Source of the DNA: SG-bin7 sp964498095
Lineage (GTDB): Bacteria; Bdellovibrionota; Bdellovibrionia; Bdellovibrionales; SG-bin7
Reading direction: 5' to 3'
DNA: 64,000 bases
Assembly: GCA_964498095.1 (NCBI GenBank)
Contig: CAZCFY010000004.1
Location: 62,001-126,000 of the forward strand
The position numbers and the translations under genes are program-made. The first letter of the stretch is position 1; each line of letters begins with the position of its first letter. Shown here in pieces: positions 33,055 to 43,010 of this stretch. Below the pieces are notes generated by a model that saw only the letters and a list, made by a program, of their open reading frames with translations, was not told the DNA's origin and ran no database searches.

Positions 33055-35016
33055 ATGCGAATTCAAAGTTGGACGTTAGCGGTAGCCTATCTATTTAATC
33101 AATGGGCCTTGGCAGATCACCAGCCCATAAGCCAAGTAGCTTTGCCGGCCGATCCGTTAGATCATTTGGTAATTAACGTAAATCCTTTAAGTCCAAGTCA
33201 TTGTGGCGTTAAACTTATTGAAGTCGGCTTTAGAAATCATGAAACACAAACTCCTGATTTTCATTTGGCTCTACTACGCGATGTTTATGATAGTTCGTTT
33301 GGCCCGCTACCTCCCCAAATTCGCAAAGTTTACGACTACAATATGCCCGTGGACTCAAAATTTTGGTCAGCCTCAAGCAGTCCCGAGGATGCCGAAGAAC
33401 CCTACGACATTATAAACCGTGCGACTCGGCGTAAACAAATTGTCGCGAAAATAGTTTGGGACTTAGCGCAGTTTGTTGCCTCAAGTGTTCCCTTTGTGGG
33501 GGCGGCCTATTACGTTACCGATGAACTCGTCGATGCCTATGTACGCCGAAATCAATTCCATCGCCGTCAAACGACACAATTATTAAATACAATTATCGAA
33601 AACCGTCCCCAAGCTTTTCAAAATATCGTTAGCTTGGATGAAGTAAAAAATATCGTTGGTACGGGCGAAGAATATACTTTGGGCGGATTATTTGTAAACC
33701 GCGCTGTGGCTGAACTTGTTTGGCAATATAATCAGGACTCACGAAACTCTCTTCGCGCCCAAAACTACTCGCGCCTAATTAATATTTTGAGCCGCGAAGG
33801 ACTAGAGGCACGGCCTATCTCCCGCGACTTCTTAGTAGTTTACTATAACCCCAACAAAGCCTATGCCCGCGAATTTGAAACGCTTTATACTGACTTGGAC
33901 GATTTACCAAAAATATCTGGCCATCAAAACGGCGGAGAACTGGTTCCGCTTGGGATCTATGGAATTGGTCAGCTGGATCAACGGATTTTAACGACTGACT
34001 TTACCGATCACGACCGCATCCGCAACCGCAAAGCCTTAAAGTATCTCGTTGATCTCGGAGTAAAAGCCGGCTCTTCTTTTTTACCTCTTCCCTTTAATAT
34101 AATTGTTTCGGCGGCCAACAAAGCAATTCGCTTTACTCTTAATAAACACGGCACCAACTTGTTAACCGATGTCATTCAAAATGAAGCCGAACTTGCCATG
34201 CTTTTGCAAACTGGAATTGCCCAATTGTCTCCGCAAATAATTGACGACGCTAAAGCCCACTTAAAACATCAACAACTAAATATTTTAATCAAAGCCGACG
34301 GCAGCCCCGAACGAAACCGCCAAAAAAATTCGGTCCAAGTTAATAATTTTTTGCGCTACAATGGCGAAGAGTTATGTAACGATGTCGGTTCCGAGCGCGA
34401 AAACGAATATCGCCAGAGCTTTTTAAGCTGGTGGGAGCGCGTCGGCCGCACCTTTAGTTCCCTGTGGCCCTTTTCTTCGAAAACTAAGCTGGAGCGAGAA
34501 AGACAAGATGTCATCGCGCAAAGATTTGATCTTGTAAAAGCCCGTTATATTCTACGTTACTATGATTCTACCCGCCGCAATTATCCCGATAACGAGGTCA
34601 TCACCGCGCTGCAAGCTGTGGCACTGGCAAAAAATGAAGACGACGTGCAATTGATTGCCAAACTTATCGAATACCCCGGCACAGAAACCATAGAATTGGC
34701 CGCCGTGCGAGCCGCGCGCGTGCATCAAGATCCAGACCTCGTCTATGCACTCATGAAGTTTTTAGAATCTTATGACTTCGACGCGGAAATATTAAGGAAC
34801 GATAAATCATTGAGCTCGGCCTTCGCGGCTCTTCTCGCTCTTGATTATGCCGAAGCGATGCAACCGGTTCCCCGTTATGATTTAGCGATAAATTTCGTGG
34901 AAAAGAAAATGCAGGAGCCTCAATTAGCCGACGCAAAAAGTGACCTCAAAAAGATTGCCGAACAAATTACTTTTAAACGCAATGTCTACGTGGAGCGCCA
35001 ATGGCAAGGCTACTGA
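33055..35016 (+). CDS. Secreted protein of unknown function, coupled to the phosphatase-like gene
   Basis: A 653-residue protein with signal peptide MRIQSWTLAVAYLFNQWALA. I recognise no domain. Visible features are two hydrophobic glycine-containing segments (QFVASSVPFVGAAYYV near 140 and GSSFLPLPFNIIVSAANK near 345), a Trp-rich patch (LSWWERVGRTFSSLWPF), and helical repeats near the C-terminus that resemble HEAT repeats (VITALQAVALAKNEDDVQLI). It overlaps the start of the next gene by 16 bases, so both are translated from one message and probably work together. Confidence 0.75.
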   Translation: MRIQSWTLAVAYLFNQWALADHQPISQVALPADPLDHLVINVNPLSPSHCGVKLIEVGFRNHETQTPDFHLALLRDVYDSSFGPLPPQIRKVYDYNMPVDSKFWSASSSPEDAEEPYDIINRATRRKQIVAKIVWDLAQFVASSVPFVGAAYYVTDELVDAYVRRNQFHRRQTTQLLNTIIENRPQAFQNIVSLDEVKNIVGTGEEYTLGGLFVNRAVAELVWQYNQDSRNSLRAQNYSRLINILSREGLEARPISRDFLVVYYNPNKAYAREFETLYTDLDDLPKISGHQNGGELVPLGIYGIGQLDQRILTTDFTDHDRIRNRKALKYLVDLGVKAGSSFLPLPFNIIVSAANKAIRFTLNKHGTNLLTDVIQNEAELAMLLQTGIAQLSPQIIDDAKAHLKHQQLNILIKADGSPERNRQKNSVQVNNFLRYNGEELCNDVGSERENEYRQSFLSWWERVGRTFSSLWPFSSKTKLERERQDVIAQRFDLVKARYILRYYDSTRRNYPDNEVITALQAVALAKNEDDVQLIAKLIEYPGTETIELAAVRAARVHQDPDLVYALMKFLESYDFDAEILRNDKSLSSAFAALLALDYAEAMQPVPRYDLAINFVEKKMQEPQLADAKSDLKKIAEQITFKRNVYVERQWQGY

Positions 35017-37046
35017 TAACTTTATTATGCATCATAGCCTCCGGGGCAAAAGCCGAAGAACCCATTATCTTAATTATGGTAGATGGCGCCCGTCCTGACT
35101 ACGTAAATTATTATAGTCAACAGGGACAGCTGCCCAACATAAAACAGTACTTTATTGATCAGGGTTCGGTATTTGAAAATTCTTTTACCTCGATGTCTCT
35201 TACGGTACCTTCTTGGAGCGCGATCCTTTCTGGCAAAGACATCGACCGCACGACTATTAAAGGTAATGATATTTTTAACCGTCAAAATAAGCACATCGAA
35301 AACTATCTTGACTGGCGTGTAGATATTTTGGATTTGGAAAACAAGGGCCTACGTAATCACGGCCGCGCCTACCAGCTATTGCGAGAATATGGTCATAAAA
35401 CCATTCTCGATTATTTCAACCGGCCCAAAGAAGATTCCTACGGTAAAGACAGCGAAGTTTACGCTACTTTCTTTCCGCTCAACGATCAGTTCCCGCTTTA
35501 TTTGTTTGGAACTGCACTCGATAACCTATTCCGCGTGGATACCGCCAAACAAACAAGCGTGCATAATGCCTTAATCCGCCTAATTTATGAGGACAAAAAC
35601 TTCTACGCCCTTGACCGCGACAACGTCGACCAGGTTTTAAAAGTCATTCACGACCGCAAATCTCCAATGAAAAAGCTAATTCTGTTGTACTTCGCGACAG
35701 TCGACCACTATGCTCACCAGGAACACGGCAAAGGGGTTGATTCTTTAAAATTGGTTGATGCCGAAATTGGCCGGGTCATGCGCGCCATTAATAGAAGCCG
35801 CTACAAGAATGCTACCGTTGCCATAGTCAGTGACCACGGCTCACAAGGTGGAATGGAACTTGACTCCGAAACCTCGCAACATCCTTTAAAGGGAAAAAGT
35901 TACGGGCTCACGGCTACGAACATAAACTCCTTCCTTTCCGGTTGGATGAACGTGCCTGGACTTGATCAATATGCTTTTAACGTAACCTCTACTTTTGCCA
36001 ACGAGGGTAAGTTTTCTCTGCGTAACTGGAACGAGTTTCAGGCGCACTTCTTTCAGTGTACCAATGTGGCCCTGTCTTTTATTAAATCCAAGTCCATGGC
36101 CGACATGACTTGCCAGATGTTACACAAAAATCCCTTCACCCAATCTTTAGTGCATGCGGGAATTACAACAACACAAACTATCGCCATTCCATATGGCAGC
36201 GCTTACAGCAACGATTGGACTTCAAAGAATAATTGGTACACGCTGACAAATTACGAAGTTTCCGCTGGCAACCGCCGCAACTTGATTAAAGATTTAGAGA
36301 ATTTCCAAATTACCAACATTAAACTTTACTCACCGGATTTGGAAAATAAAATATCTAAATTTCCGTTAGATTGGCTGGCGATCCCCGTCAGCAAGGAGTC
36401 GGTTCCGGAACTACAGGCCACTGCGGACTTACTGCTTCTACACCACTCCGAGGAGTCGCAAGCCTTAATTATGTTTGACGGAGTTAATTACCGCTACATC
36501 CCTGTTAAAAACTTTCAACAAGATGCCAGCGGCAGAGTTAGTTATTCCTTAAACACAAGTACTGATCCGCTCGGGTATTTACGCAGTTCATTTGTGAACC
36601 GGCAAACCACAGGAAATTTTATCGACGATAACCATTGGTTTAATAATTTTCATTCGCCCCGCGAATGGGCCTCCCGCTATGGACAAACTAGTTACCCCAA
36701 TGCCGTTGCAGCGGTTTACCGAACTTTTTATTTTCGTGATGAGGGGTTAAAAGCGCAAGAGAGCGAGCGCATGGACATCTTATTAAATCCAAAATACGGC
36801 CACATTTTTACGATTGAAAACGATGATCTCGAAACCCAACACGGCATGTTTCAGCGTGAATCGGTAAATAACACGTTTATGATTCGCGGGCCCAGAGTTC
36901 GACAAGGTTATCGGCATAAAGAACCGGTCTTCTCGGTGGATTTGTTACCCACTGTTTTTCGTGCTAGTGGAAAATCAACTCCCGCCGAAATTCAAGGAAT
37001 GGGATTAGACGGCGAACCTATTGAGTCCATTTTTCAATCTAAATAA
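35001..37046 (+). CDS. Secreted alkaline-phosphatase-superfamily hydrolase
   Basis: A 681-residue protein with signal peptide ending GAKA. The superfamily two-metal centre is visible: Asp28 (MVDGARPD), the nucleophile probably Thr68 (LTVPSWSAILSG), an Asp-x3-His pair in VDHYAHQEHG, Asp278-His279 (VSDHGSQGG) and a late His (ETQHGMF). This fits a type I phosphodiesterase/nucleotide pyrophosphatase, sulfatase or phosphoglycerol transferase-like enzyme acting in the periplasm or outside. The last 150 residues include a second-half metal site and a beta domain. The ATG follows ggag inside the upstream gene. Confidence 0.88.
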   Translation: MARLLITLLCIIASGAKAEEPIILIMVDGARPDYVNYYSQQGQLPNIKQYFIDQGSVFENSFTSMSLTVPSWSAILSGKDIDRTTIKGNDIFNRQNKHIENYLDWRVDILDLENKGLRNHGRAYQLLREYGHKTILDYFNRPKEDSYGKDSEVYATFFPLNDQFPLYLFGTALDNLFRVDTAKQTSVHNALIRLIYEDKNFYALDRDNVDQVLKVIHDRKSPMKKLILLYFATVDHYAHQEHGKGVDSLKLVDAEIGRVMRAINRSRYKNATVAIVSDHGSQGGMELDSETSQHPLKGKSYGLTATNINSFLSGWMNVPGLDQYAFNVTSTFANEGKFSLRNWNEFQAHFFQCTNVALSFIKSKSMADMTCQMLHKNPFTQSLVHAGITTTQTIAIPYGSAYSNDWTSKNNWYTLTNYEVSAGNRRNLIKDLENFQITNIKLYSPDLENKISKFPLDWLAIPVSKESVPELQATADLLLLHHSEESQALIMFDGVNYRYIPVKNFQQDASGRVSYSLNTSTDPLGYLRSSFVNRQTTGNFIDDNHWFNNFHSPREWASRYGQTSYPNAVAAVYRTFYFRDEGLKAQESERMDILLNPKYGHIFTIENDDLETQHGMFQRESVNNTFMIRGPRVRQGYRHKEPVFSVDLLPTVFRASGKSTPAEIQGMGLDGEPIESIFQSK

Positions 37047-38257
37047 TCGAGATCCTTTCCAAAGGTCTCTTTAAGTCCCCATAGCCCCAGAAACGCGATT
37101 AATAAAACGGCGCCGCCGACGAAAAACCCACTTTGTATGACGCCAATTTTTGCGGTCAAAAATTTAAAACTGGAACTCACTGGGACAACGGAACCGCGCA
37201 CGAAATTAGGAACAGTCGTGGTAACTGTTGCGCGTATGTTGGTACCAAATTGTTCGGAGGCCACGGTTACGAAAATGGCCCAGTACCCTGTCGCAAACCC
37301 CAGAAGTCCACACATGAGATAAATCTTTTCCGCAGTCACCGAAACCGCAAATTGATTTAAAGATAAATAAAGGACCGCGGAAAAAGCCGTTAATAAGAGA
37401 AAGAAAAAAACAACTTTACGCCGGTTACGAAAAATCTGGCTGATGAGTCCACTCGCTAAATCACCCAGGGCAAGACCTATATAACAATACATAATGGAGG
37501 TGCCGGCATTAATTTTTTCGCTAACATTCATTGCCGTGGCGAACTCGGGAGAAAACGCCACCAAAATACCAATGACGAACCAAATCGGAACGCCAATCAA
37601 AATACAATTTAGGTAACGCAGAAATCGTTCGCGGTTTCTAAATAATAATAAGGGGTTTCCGCGATGAACGGATTTAGTTTTAATCTGCGCGTACATCCCG
37701 GATTCATAAATTCCCCAGCGCAGGAGTAACAACGCGAAACCCATAACGCCGCCAACCAAATACGCCACTTTCCAATCAAATTTTCCGGCGACTAAGGCGG
37801 CTAAAACAGCGCCACAAATACCAAACGCGGCCACGATCGTGGTGCCATAACCCCGCTTTTCCTTAGTCATAATTTCGCTGACCAAAGTAATGGCGGCGCC
37901 CAATTCCCCCGCGAGTCCCACGCCGGCAATAAACCGTAAGGCCGCATAAGCGGGAACGCTTCCGACAAAGGCATTACAAAAATTAGCCAGAGAATACAAA
38001 AAAATCGAACCAAAGAGAACCGACACTCTTCCGCGCTTATCACCCAGGATTCCCCAGATAATCCCACCGACGAGCATGCCTCCCATTTGCATATTAAGAA
38101 GCAGAACCCCCGTATTTAGTAATTCATCTTCGGGAATGCCAATAGCCAAGAGACTGCTCTGTCTTACCACATTAAATAAAATCAAGTCATAGATGTCGAC
38201 GAAGTAGCCAAGAGCTGCGGTGATTATCGTGGCAGTTACGCGAGTTTTTTGCTTCAC
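37034..38257 (-). CDS. MFS transporter, metabolite:H+ symporter type
   Basis: A 407-residue inner-membrane transporter from a GTG at 38257 with 12 predicted helices. The loop 2-3 signature appears as GDKRGRVSVL, and GVGLAGELGAAITLVSE in helix 4-5 matches the MHS and sugar-porter branches. The substrate is likely a carboxylate, amino acid or betaine but cannot be determined. The 3' end overlaps the phosphatase-like gene by 13 bases (convergent). It is divergent from dedA with a 49-base gap. Confidence 0.9.
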   Translation of the reverse strand: MKQKTRVTATIITAALGYFVDIYDLILFNVVRQSSLLAIGIPEDELLNTGVLLLNMQMGGMLVGGIIWGILGDKRGRVSVLFGSIFLYSLANFCNAFVGSVPAYAALRFIAGVGLAGELGAAITLVSEIMTKEKRGYGTTIVAAFGICGAVLAALVAGKFDWKVAYLVGGVMGFALLLLRWGIYESGMYAQIKTKSVHRGNPLLLFRNRERFLRYLNCILIGVPIWFVIGILVAFSPEFATAMNVSEKINAGTSIMYCYIGLALGDLASGLISQIFRNRRKVVFFFLLLTAFSAVLYLSLNQFAVSVTAEKIYLMCGLLGFATGYWAIFVTVASEQFGTNIRATVTTTVPNFVRGSVVPVSSSFKFLTAKIGVIQSGFFVGGAVLLIAFLGLWGLKETFGKDLDYLD

Positions 38258-38306
38258 TCATTACTCTTAACTTTACTTACGCCGCCTAGCCAAGTACTTT
38301 TTATAT

Positions 38307-38942
38307 ATGCTTCATGAGTGGATTAGAATTTGGTTTCATTGGGTGGATGCCTGGGGTTACCCCGGAATCGTACTTCTCATGGCAATGGAAAGTTCGATTA
38401 TTCCTGTTCCTTCTGAAGTGGTAATGCCTCCAGCCGCCTATTGGGCTTCTCAAGGTCGCATGAGTTTTACCGGCGTAGTTTTGGCCGGCACCCTTGGAAG
38501 TTACCTCGGCTCGGCCATAAGTTATTGGGTATCGCGCTGGCTTGGCATTCAAATAATGCATAAATACGGCAAGTATTTTTTCTTGCCAATAGAAAAACAG
38601 ATTCAAGCGGAACATTGGGTGAAGTCCTGGGGAAATGCGGGAATATTTTTCGCCCGGCTATTACCCGTCATTCGCCACCTCATTTCAATTCCCGCTGGAC
38701 TATTTCGCATGCCCTTCAAAGAATTTAGTATTGTAACAATATTAGGGGCTGGCCTTTGGTGCTGGATATTGGCGTGGTTTGGCGAAAAGACCTTAGGCGA
38801 GTCGCCAGAACTCCTAAACTCGCCAGAAGATATGATCCGTGTACTTAAAGCAAAACTTACTTGGTTCATTTTAGGAATACTAATCCTCTTAATATTGTAC
38901 TTAGTGGCTTTGCGGCTGCGTAAGCAAATATCTCGACCCTAA
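38307..38942 (+). CDS. DedA/VTT-domain membrane protein
   Basis: A 211-residue inner-membrane protein of the DedA family, whose members include undecaprenyl-phosphate and phospholipid flippases. The reentrant motifs are present: ESSIIPVPSEVVMPPA (Glu at about residue 32) and FFARLLPVIRHLISIPAG with the two conserved Arg. The C-terminal helix is followed by LRKQISRP. Placement before a polysaccharide co-polymerase may reflect a shared need for undecaprenyl phosphate. Confidence 0.93.
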   Translation: MLHEWIRIWFHWVDAWGYPGIVLLMAMESSIIPVPSEVVMPPAAYWASQGRMSFTGVVLAGTLGSYLGSAISYWVSRWLGIQIMHKYGKYFFLPIEKQIQAEHWVKSWGNAGIFFARLLPVIRHLISIPAGLFRMPFKEFSIVTILGAGLWCWILAWFGEKTLGESPELLNSPEDMIRVLKAKLTWFILGILILLILYLVALRLRKQISRP

Positions 38943-39012
38943 GTTAAAATTCGCTAAACCAATTAAAATCACTAATTTATTGCGCGCCATCGACCGAATA
39001 TTAATTTATCTC

Positions 39013-41385
39013 ATGAATGCGAAGTCTGTAACAAAAACATCGATCAACTATCTTGGCAACGAAGACGACTACCTGATAGTAAACCCGCGGCACGTATGGC
39101 GAACTCTAAAGTCGCACCGCCGTTTTATTTTTCTTTGCATAATAGCCGCCATGGCCGTTTCGCAAACCTATTCCTTTTTATACAAATCACCCGTATATGT
39201 TTCAACAGTTAGACTAAAACTCGAAAATCAGAAAGCAGTTTCAATTTCGCCGCTTTTAGATTCATTTCAAGGCGGCAAAGACCAAAACGCCGTGCGCATG
39301 GGAAACCTCAGCGACAATTTTTATAGCGCTGAATTTTTAACGGCCGTACTGCTGGAAGTAATAAAAAAACGCTATCCCGTTTATACGTTGACTCAGGGTG
39401 AACTTACCAAAGTCAAACAAACCGAGCTCGTTGAGCGCCTGGGCGACAGCGAGAAACGCACTGAACTTTTGGAATCCAACGAATGGTACTTGTTGATAAG
39501 TCAATTTTCAAAGCACTTGCAAATTAATCCACAAGAAAATAATCTGGTCACCATTTCCGCCTACACAAGTAATCCAAACCTTTCGACAAATCTGGCCAAT
39601 ATCACCGCTAAGCTTTTTGTCGAATATAATCTAAAAAAACTGCGCGAGAAATCAAGCCAGCTTCGATTGTTTGTTAGCGAACAGGCTCTAGAGAAAAAAG
39701 TCCAATTAACTCGCCTCGAAGAACAGCTCTTAAACTTACAAAAGCAATACCGTATGCCCTCGACCGACGACTTTGCTCGAGGCAAGTACTCTCTTTACCA
39801 AAAAAATCTCGAAACATTAGACGAACTGGACCGCAAAGCCGAAATTACCGAAAAAATGCTTGTCGCCACCCGCAGCGAAATTAAGAAGATTACAAAGGGT
39901 TTTGCCAACAACAATAATGTCACCTCTGAACTCTATTTATCGCAATTACAGCACCGAATAAATCTGCTGCAATACCAAAAGGCCGTGGTCGGTGACCCCA
40001 GCGCTACCGGCGAGTTAGAAAAGCTTACCACTGAGTTTCAAAAAGTATCTGATAATCGCGAACTGGAATATGGAGTTGAGGTGGCCTCTTCTGAGGAGTA
40101 TTTACGGTTCTTACGAAAAACCGCCAGCGATCTTAACCGGCAAAAGCAACAAATTTTACTCGAACGCCAAAGCCTCAATAAAGTGGCCAGCGAACGCGCC
40201 GAAGACTTAACGGAAATGCCCGAAGTCATACAAAAATTTGAGCGCTTAAAACGTAAAATTCAATTAGCGTCCGACCTCTATCTCAATTTGCAAAAACGCC
40301 AGCAAGAAGTTGAGTTTATGGATGCCGGAATTAACAATGATTTAAAAATTCTTTCAAAAGGAATTCGGCCCTCTGAACCCATGGGGATTTCAACCGGCGT
40401 CCGCTATTTAGTATCCGCCATGATTGGCCTCATTTTCGCGTGCATGTTGATCGTGTTAAAGAACGTATTCATTCAAACGGTTCGCAGCTTCCGTGAACTT
40501 CAGGCTGAAGGAATTAACGTGATTGGCGAGGTTCCTCTTGTTCCCCACTTGGGTGTGCCTTCCTTGACGCCCATTGACCGCAATATAGATCAGTTTTTAC
40601 GGCGCATGGAAAGAATGGTCCCACATATAGATAAATTCGTACCCTACTTCCACCGCTTTCGCTCAAGCCTGCGGTCTCCACAAAGAGCTAAAAAATCAGA
40701 ACTCATCGTGCTGCATAACCCACACTCCTCCGAAGCCGATGTCTTTCGCTTCATGCGGTTACGAATGAACTCATTTATCAACACCCAAGTGCGCAAAAGT
40801 GAATTGGCAACGGTGTGTTTGGTCACTAGCCCTACGGAAAAAAACGGAAAAACCTTTGTAACGACGAACCTCGCAGCCTCCTTTGCCATGGGCGACATCA
40901 AGACATTAGTCATTGATTTAGACTTAAGAAACCCATCGTTAAAGCGCCTATTCCCGGAATTTCACAATGTAATAGGAATCGATAGCCTCTTTTCCGGAAT
41001 CGACTTAGAAAAATGCGTCATTCCTATTAACAAAAATCTCGATGTTATTTTCTGCGCCTCGCATGTAAAGAACCCGACTGACTTTTTAGAGTCAAAAGAA
41101 TTGCGAAATTTTATTCAGGAACAACGCAAAAAATATCATTATATATTTATTGATTCTCCGCCCGTCTTAGCGGTATGTGACCCCTCACTTTTAGCTCCTG
41201 TCAGTGACGTCATCGTTATGGTTGCCGGCTACGAGGTAACTTTCCGTGAAGACATTCAGTTAGCCATCGAAGGACTACACTCAGGCAAAAACCTGCCCAT
41301 AATTGGGGTTCTTAATCTCGTAAACCGCTATGATAAATATAGTTATTATTATAACAGTGGCGAGAGTGATAAAGCGGCGGCCTAA
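39013..41385 (+). CDS. Wzc-like polysaccharide co-polymerase/BY-kinase
   Basis: 790 residues from the ATG at 39013; a TTG at 38980 is an alternative. A Wzz domain lies between two membrane helices (about 40-60 and 460-480) with a long coiled-coil periplasmic part (about 200-420). The cytoplasmic BY-kinase has a Walker A variant SPTEKNGKT (about 603-611), Walker A' LVIDLDLRNP, Walker B FIDSPPV and a C-terminal Tyr cluster YDKYSYYYN for autophosphorylation. It would control chain length and export of capsule or exopolysaccharide. No Wza, Wzx, Wzy or glycosyltransferase gene is adjacent. Confidence 0.92.
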   Translation: MNAKSVTKTSINYLGNEDDYLIVNPRHVWRTLKSHRRFIFLCIIAAMAVSQTYSFLYKSPVYVSTVRLKLENQKAVSISPLLDSFQGGKDQNAVRMGNLSDNFYSAEFLTAVLLEVIKKRYPVYTLTQGELTKVKQTELVERLGDSEKRTELLESNEWYLLISQFSKHLQINPQENNLVTISAYTSNPNLSTNLANITAKLFVEYNLKKLREKSSQLRLFVSEQALEKKVQLTRLEEQLLNLQKQYRMPSTDDFARGKYSLYQKNLETLDELDRKAEITEKMLVATRSEIKKITKGFANNNNVTSELYLSQLQHRINLLQYQKAVVGDPSATGELEKLTTEFQKVSDNRELEYGVEVASSEEYLRFLRKTASDLNRQKQQILLERQSLNKVASERAEDLTEMPEVIQKFERLKRKIQLASDLYLNLQKRQQEVEFMDAGINNDLKILSKGIRPSEPMGISTGVRYLVSAMIGLIFACMLIVLKNVFIQTVRSFRELQAEGINVIGEVPLVPHLGVPSLTPIDRNIDQFLRRMERMVPHIDKFVPYFHRFRSSLRSPQRAKKSELIVLHNPHSSEADVFRFMRLRMNSFINTQVRKSELATVCLVTSPTEKNGKTFVTTNLAASFAMGDIKTLVIDLDLRNPSLKRLFPEFHNVIGIDSLFSGIDLEKCVIPINKNLDVIFCASHVKNPTDFLESKELRNFIQEQRKKYHYIFIDSPPVLAVCDPSLLAPVSDVIVMVAGYEVTFREDIQLAIEGLHSGKNLPIIGVLNLVNRYDKYSYYYNSGESDKAAA

Positions 41386-41422
41386 TTGACTTCACTTCAT
41401 TTTGCGCGTAGCTATTTAAGCT

Positions 41423-42103
41423 ATGACCGCGCAAGAATACTGGAATAAAATATATTCGGAATCCCCATTTAAAGGCGGAAAGGCTCCCTTAGATTTCCTT
41501 GTACAAATGCTGCCGCGCCTGCAAAAGGGTAAAGCCTTGGACATCGGTATGGGCGAAGGCGCCAATGCCGTGTATCTCGCGCAAAAAGGGTTTCAGGTAA
41601 AAGGGTTTGATATTTCGACCGTCGCCATCGAGCGCGCAAGTCAACTCGCCAAAGAAACGGGCGTGGGAGTAGAATTTAAAGCGGCGGACTTGGATTTATA
41701 TTTACTGGGACTTATGGAGTACGACACCATCATAATGACATACTTTAAACCGTCTCTGGCCAGATATTATTCGGAGCTGGTGCGGGCCCTGAAACAAGGC
41801 GGTACTATTTTAGTCCATTCCTATACGACCGAAGAACAAAAGGAACCGCTGGGCCAAGAAGACGCTTATAAGAATTTTTATTATCGCTCCAACGAAGTCA
41901 TTCAAAACCTTAAGGGCATGCGGTTTCTTTTTTATAATGAGACCCGTATAGACGACAAATATATCGTGCAGTGTTTGGCGCAAAAGCCTCTGGATAAAGA
42001 CGTCGCTAAATATAATTTGTTTGGTATGGGTACCGAACAGGATTCAAAGCCCAAGTCTCCTCACCTAGACTTGGCCGAGTCACTCTTTAAAAAGAAGACT
42101 TAA
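41423..42103 (+). CDS. SAM-dependent methyltransferase (TehB/type 11-like)
   Basis: A 226-residue class I methyltransferase opening with the family-typical MTAQEYWNKIYSESPFKGG. Motif I is ALDIGMGEGANAVYLA, followed by VKGFDIS, the motif II region FKAADLD and IMTYFKP. The last 35 residues are a hydrophilic tail (GTEQDSKPKSPHLDL). Similar proteins are annotated as tellurite-resistance TehB-like or thiopurine-type enzymes; the substrate is not evident. It follows the BY-kinase by 37 bases. Confidence 0.88.
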   Translation: MTAQEYWNKIYSESPFKGGKAPLDFLVQMLPRLQKGKALDIGMGEGANAVYLAQKGFQVKGFDISTVAIERASQLAKETGVGVEFKAADLDLYLLGLMEYDTIIMTYFKPSLARYYSELVRALKQGGTILVHSYTTEEQKEPLGQEDAYKNFYYRSNEVIQNLKGMRFLFYNETRIDDKYIVQCLAQKPLDKDVAKYNLFGMGTEQDSKPKSPHLDLAESLFKKKT

Positions 42104-42134
42104 ATTCCGGCGCAGGTCTGCGGACGAAGTGGTC

Positions 42135-42953
42135 TTAGAGCTCCAGACCAATGATCATTTTGATCGTATAATCGTTGGCGGGACTAGTTACGCCGCGACC
42201 AAAACCAAAGTTCAATTCACCTTTTTTGAATTCTTTGTCGATGGTCAAAAATAAATTGTGAACTTGGTCGTTAATGGTTGGAATCAGCCGATCGATTTGT
42301 CCCATTTCAGCATAGTATTCGATACCGACCATTAAATCCTTACCTGTGTGCCGCGCCAGTTTTAAACTAGGGTCAAACTGCGGTGAAACCTCACCCTTAC
42401 CAAGAGTCAGCCCTAATATGGGGTTAAATGAAAGAAACCAATAGTCCCCGTCATAACCCAAAATAGGACGGATCTCACTCCCCCACTCGTCGGGATCAAA
42501 TTCCACAGGCGATCGCCCCACTTCAATGTTTAGCCCCGCAAAGCCTTTACCAGAGTATTTGGGCAAGTATTTAGCGCGAAGTTTTGTGCCGGCATAATAT
42601 CCTTGATCATTTTGAAAAGCTGTTTGGTAATAAAGTCCAACGTCAAATCCCTCAGAAATTCCGCGCGAAAACTCCAAGGTCGTATGCCATACGTGATGAT
42701 CCGCAAGACCATTGATGTTGGCCGGGATCGTTGAGCCGCGAGGTATGTAATTGGTATGAATTTCTAACCCTCTCTGGCCGGGCTCATTTATATCGTTGCC
42801 GTAAACCTGAATTTCAAACGCGTCCATCGCTTGCGCTGGCATAGTAGCAAAGAAGGGCGCCACCGCGACCGTGAATAGGACTGGTGTGGTTGTCAATAGA
42901 GTGGCGGCGGCAGTGAATAAAAATGACAAAGTCTGGCGAAAATAGTTACTCAT
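42135..42953 (-). CDS. Predicted outer-membrane beta-barrel protein
   Basis: 272 residues from the ATG at 42953, preceded by ggagagg; the frame extends four codons to a TTG. A long signal sequence ends near PAQAMDA. The mature protein has repeated amphipathic strands (GFDVGLYYQTAF, YWFLSFNPILGLTLGKG, ELNFGFGRG) and ends KMIIGLEL, as expected for a small outer-membrane porin-like barrel. No family name can be given. A promoter-operator arrangement is visible upstream at 42979-43010. Confidence 0.8.
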   Translation of the reverse strand: MSNYFRQTLSFLFTAAATLLTTTPVLFTVAVAPFFATMPAQAMDAFEIQVYGNDINEPGQRGLEIHTNYIPRGSTIPANINGLADHHVWHTTLEFSRGISEGFDVGLYYQTAFQNDQGYYAGTKLRAKYLPKYSGKGFAGLNIEVGRSPVEFDPDEWGSEIRPILGYDGDYWFLSFNPILGLTLGKGEVSPQFDPSLKLARHTGKDLMVGIEYYAEMGQIDRLIPTINDQVHNLFLTIDKEFKKGELNFGFGRGVTSPANDYTIKMIIGLEL

Positions 42954-42978
42954 TTCCCTCTCCAAAGCGGCTAAACGC

Positions 42979-43010
42979 AGTATAGGTTTGTTACCTGTAA
43001 GTTAGCAAAC
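42979..43010 (-). promoter_or_regulatory. Promoter with embedded dyad upstream of the outer-membrane protein gene
   Basis: On the minus strand TTGCTA (43003-43008) and TATACT (42979-42984) are 18 bases apart and 26 bases before the ATG. An imperfect palindrome, 9 of 11 positions symmetrical (GTTTGtTAcCT-gta-AGtTAgCAAAC, 42986-43010), fills the spacer and covers the -35 box. That is a typical repressor placement. Confidence 0.5.
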
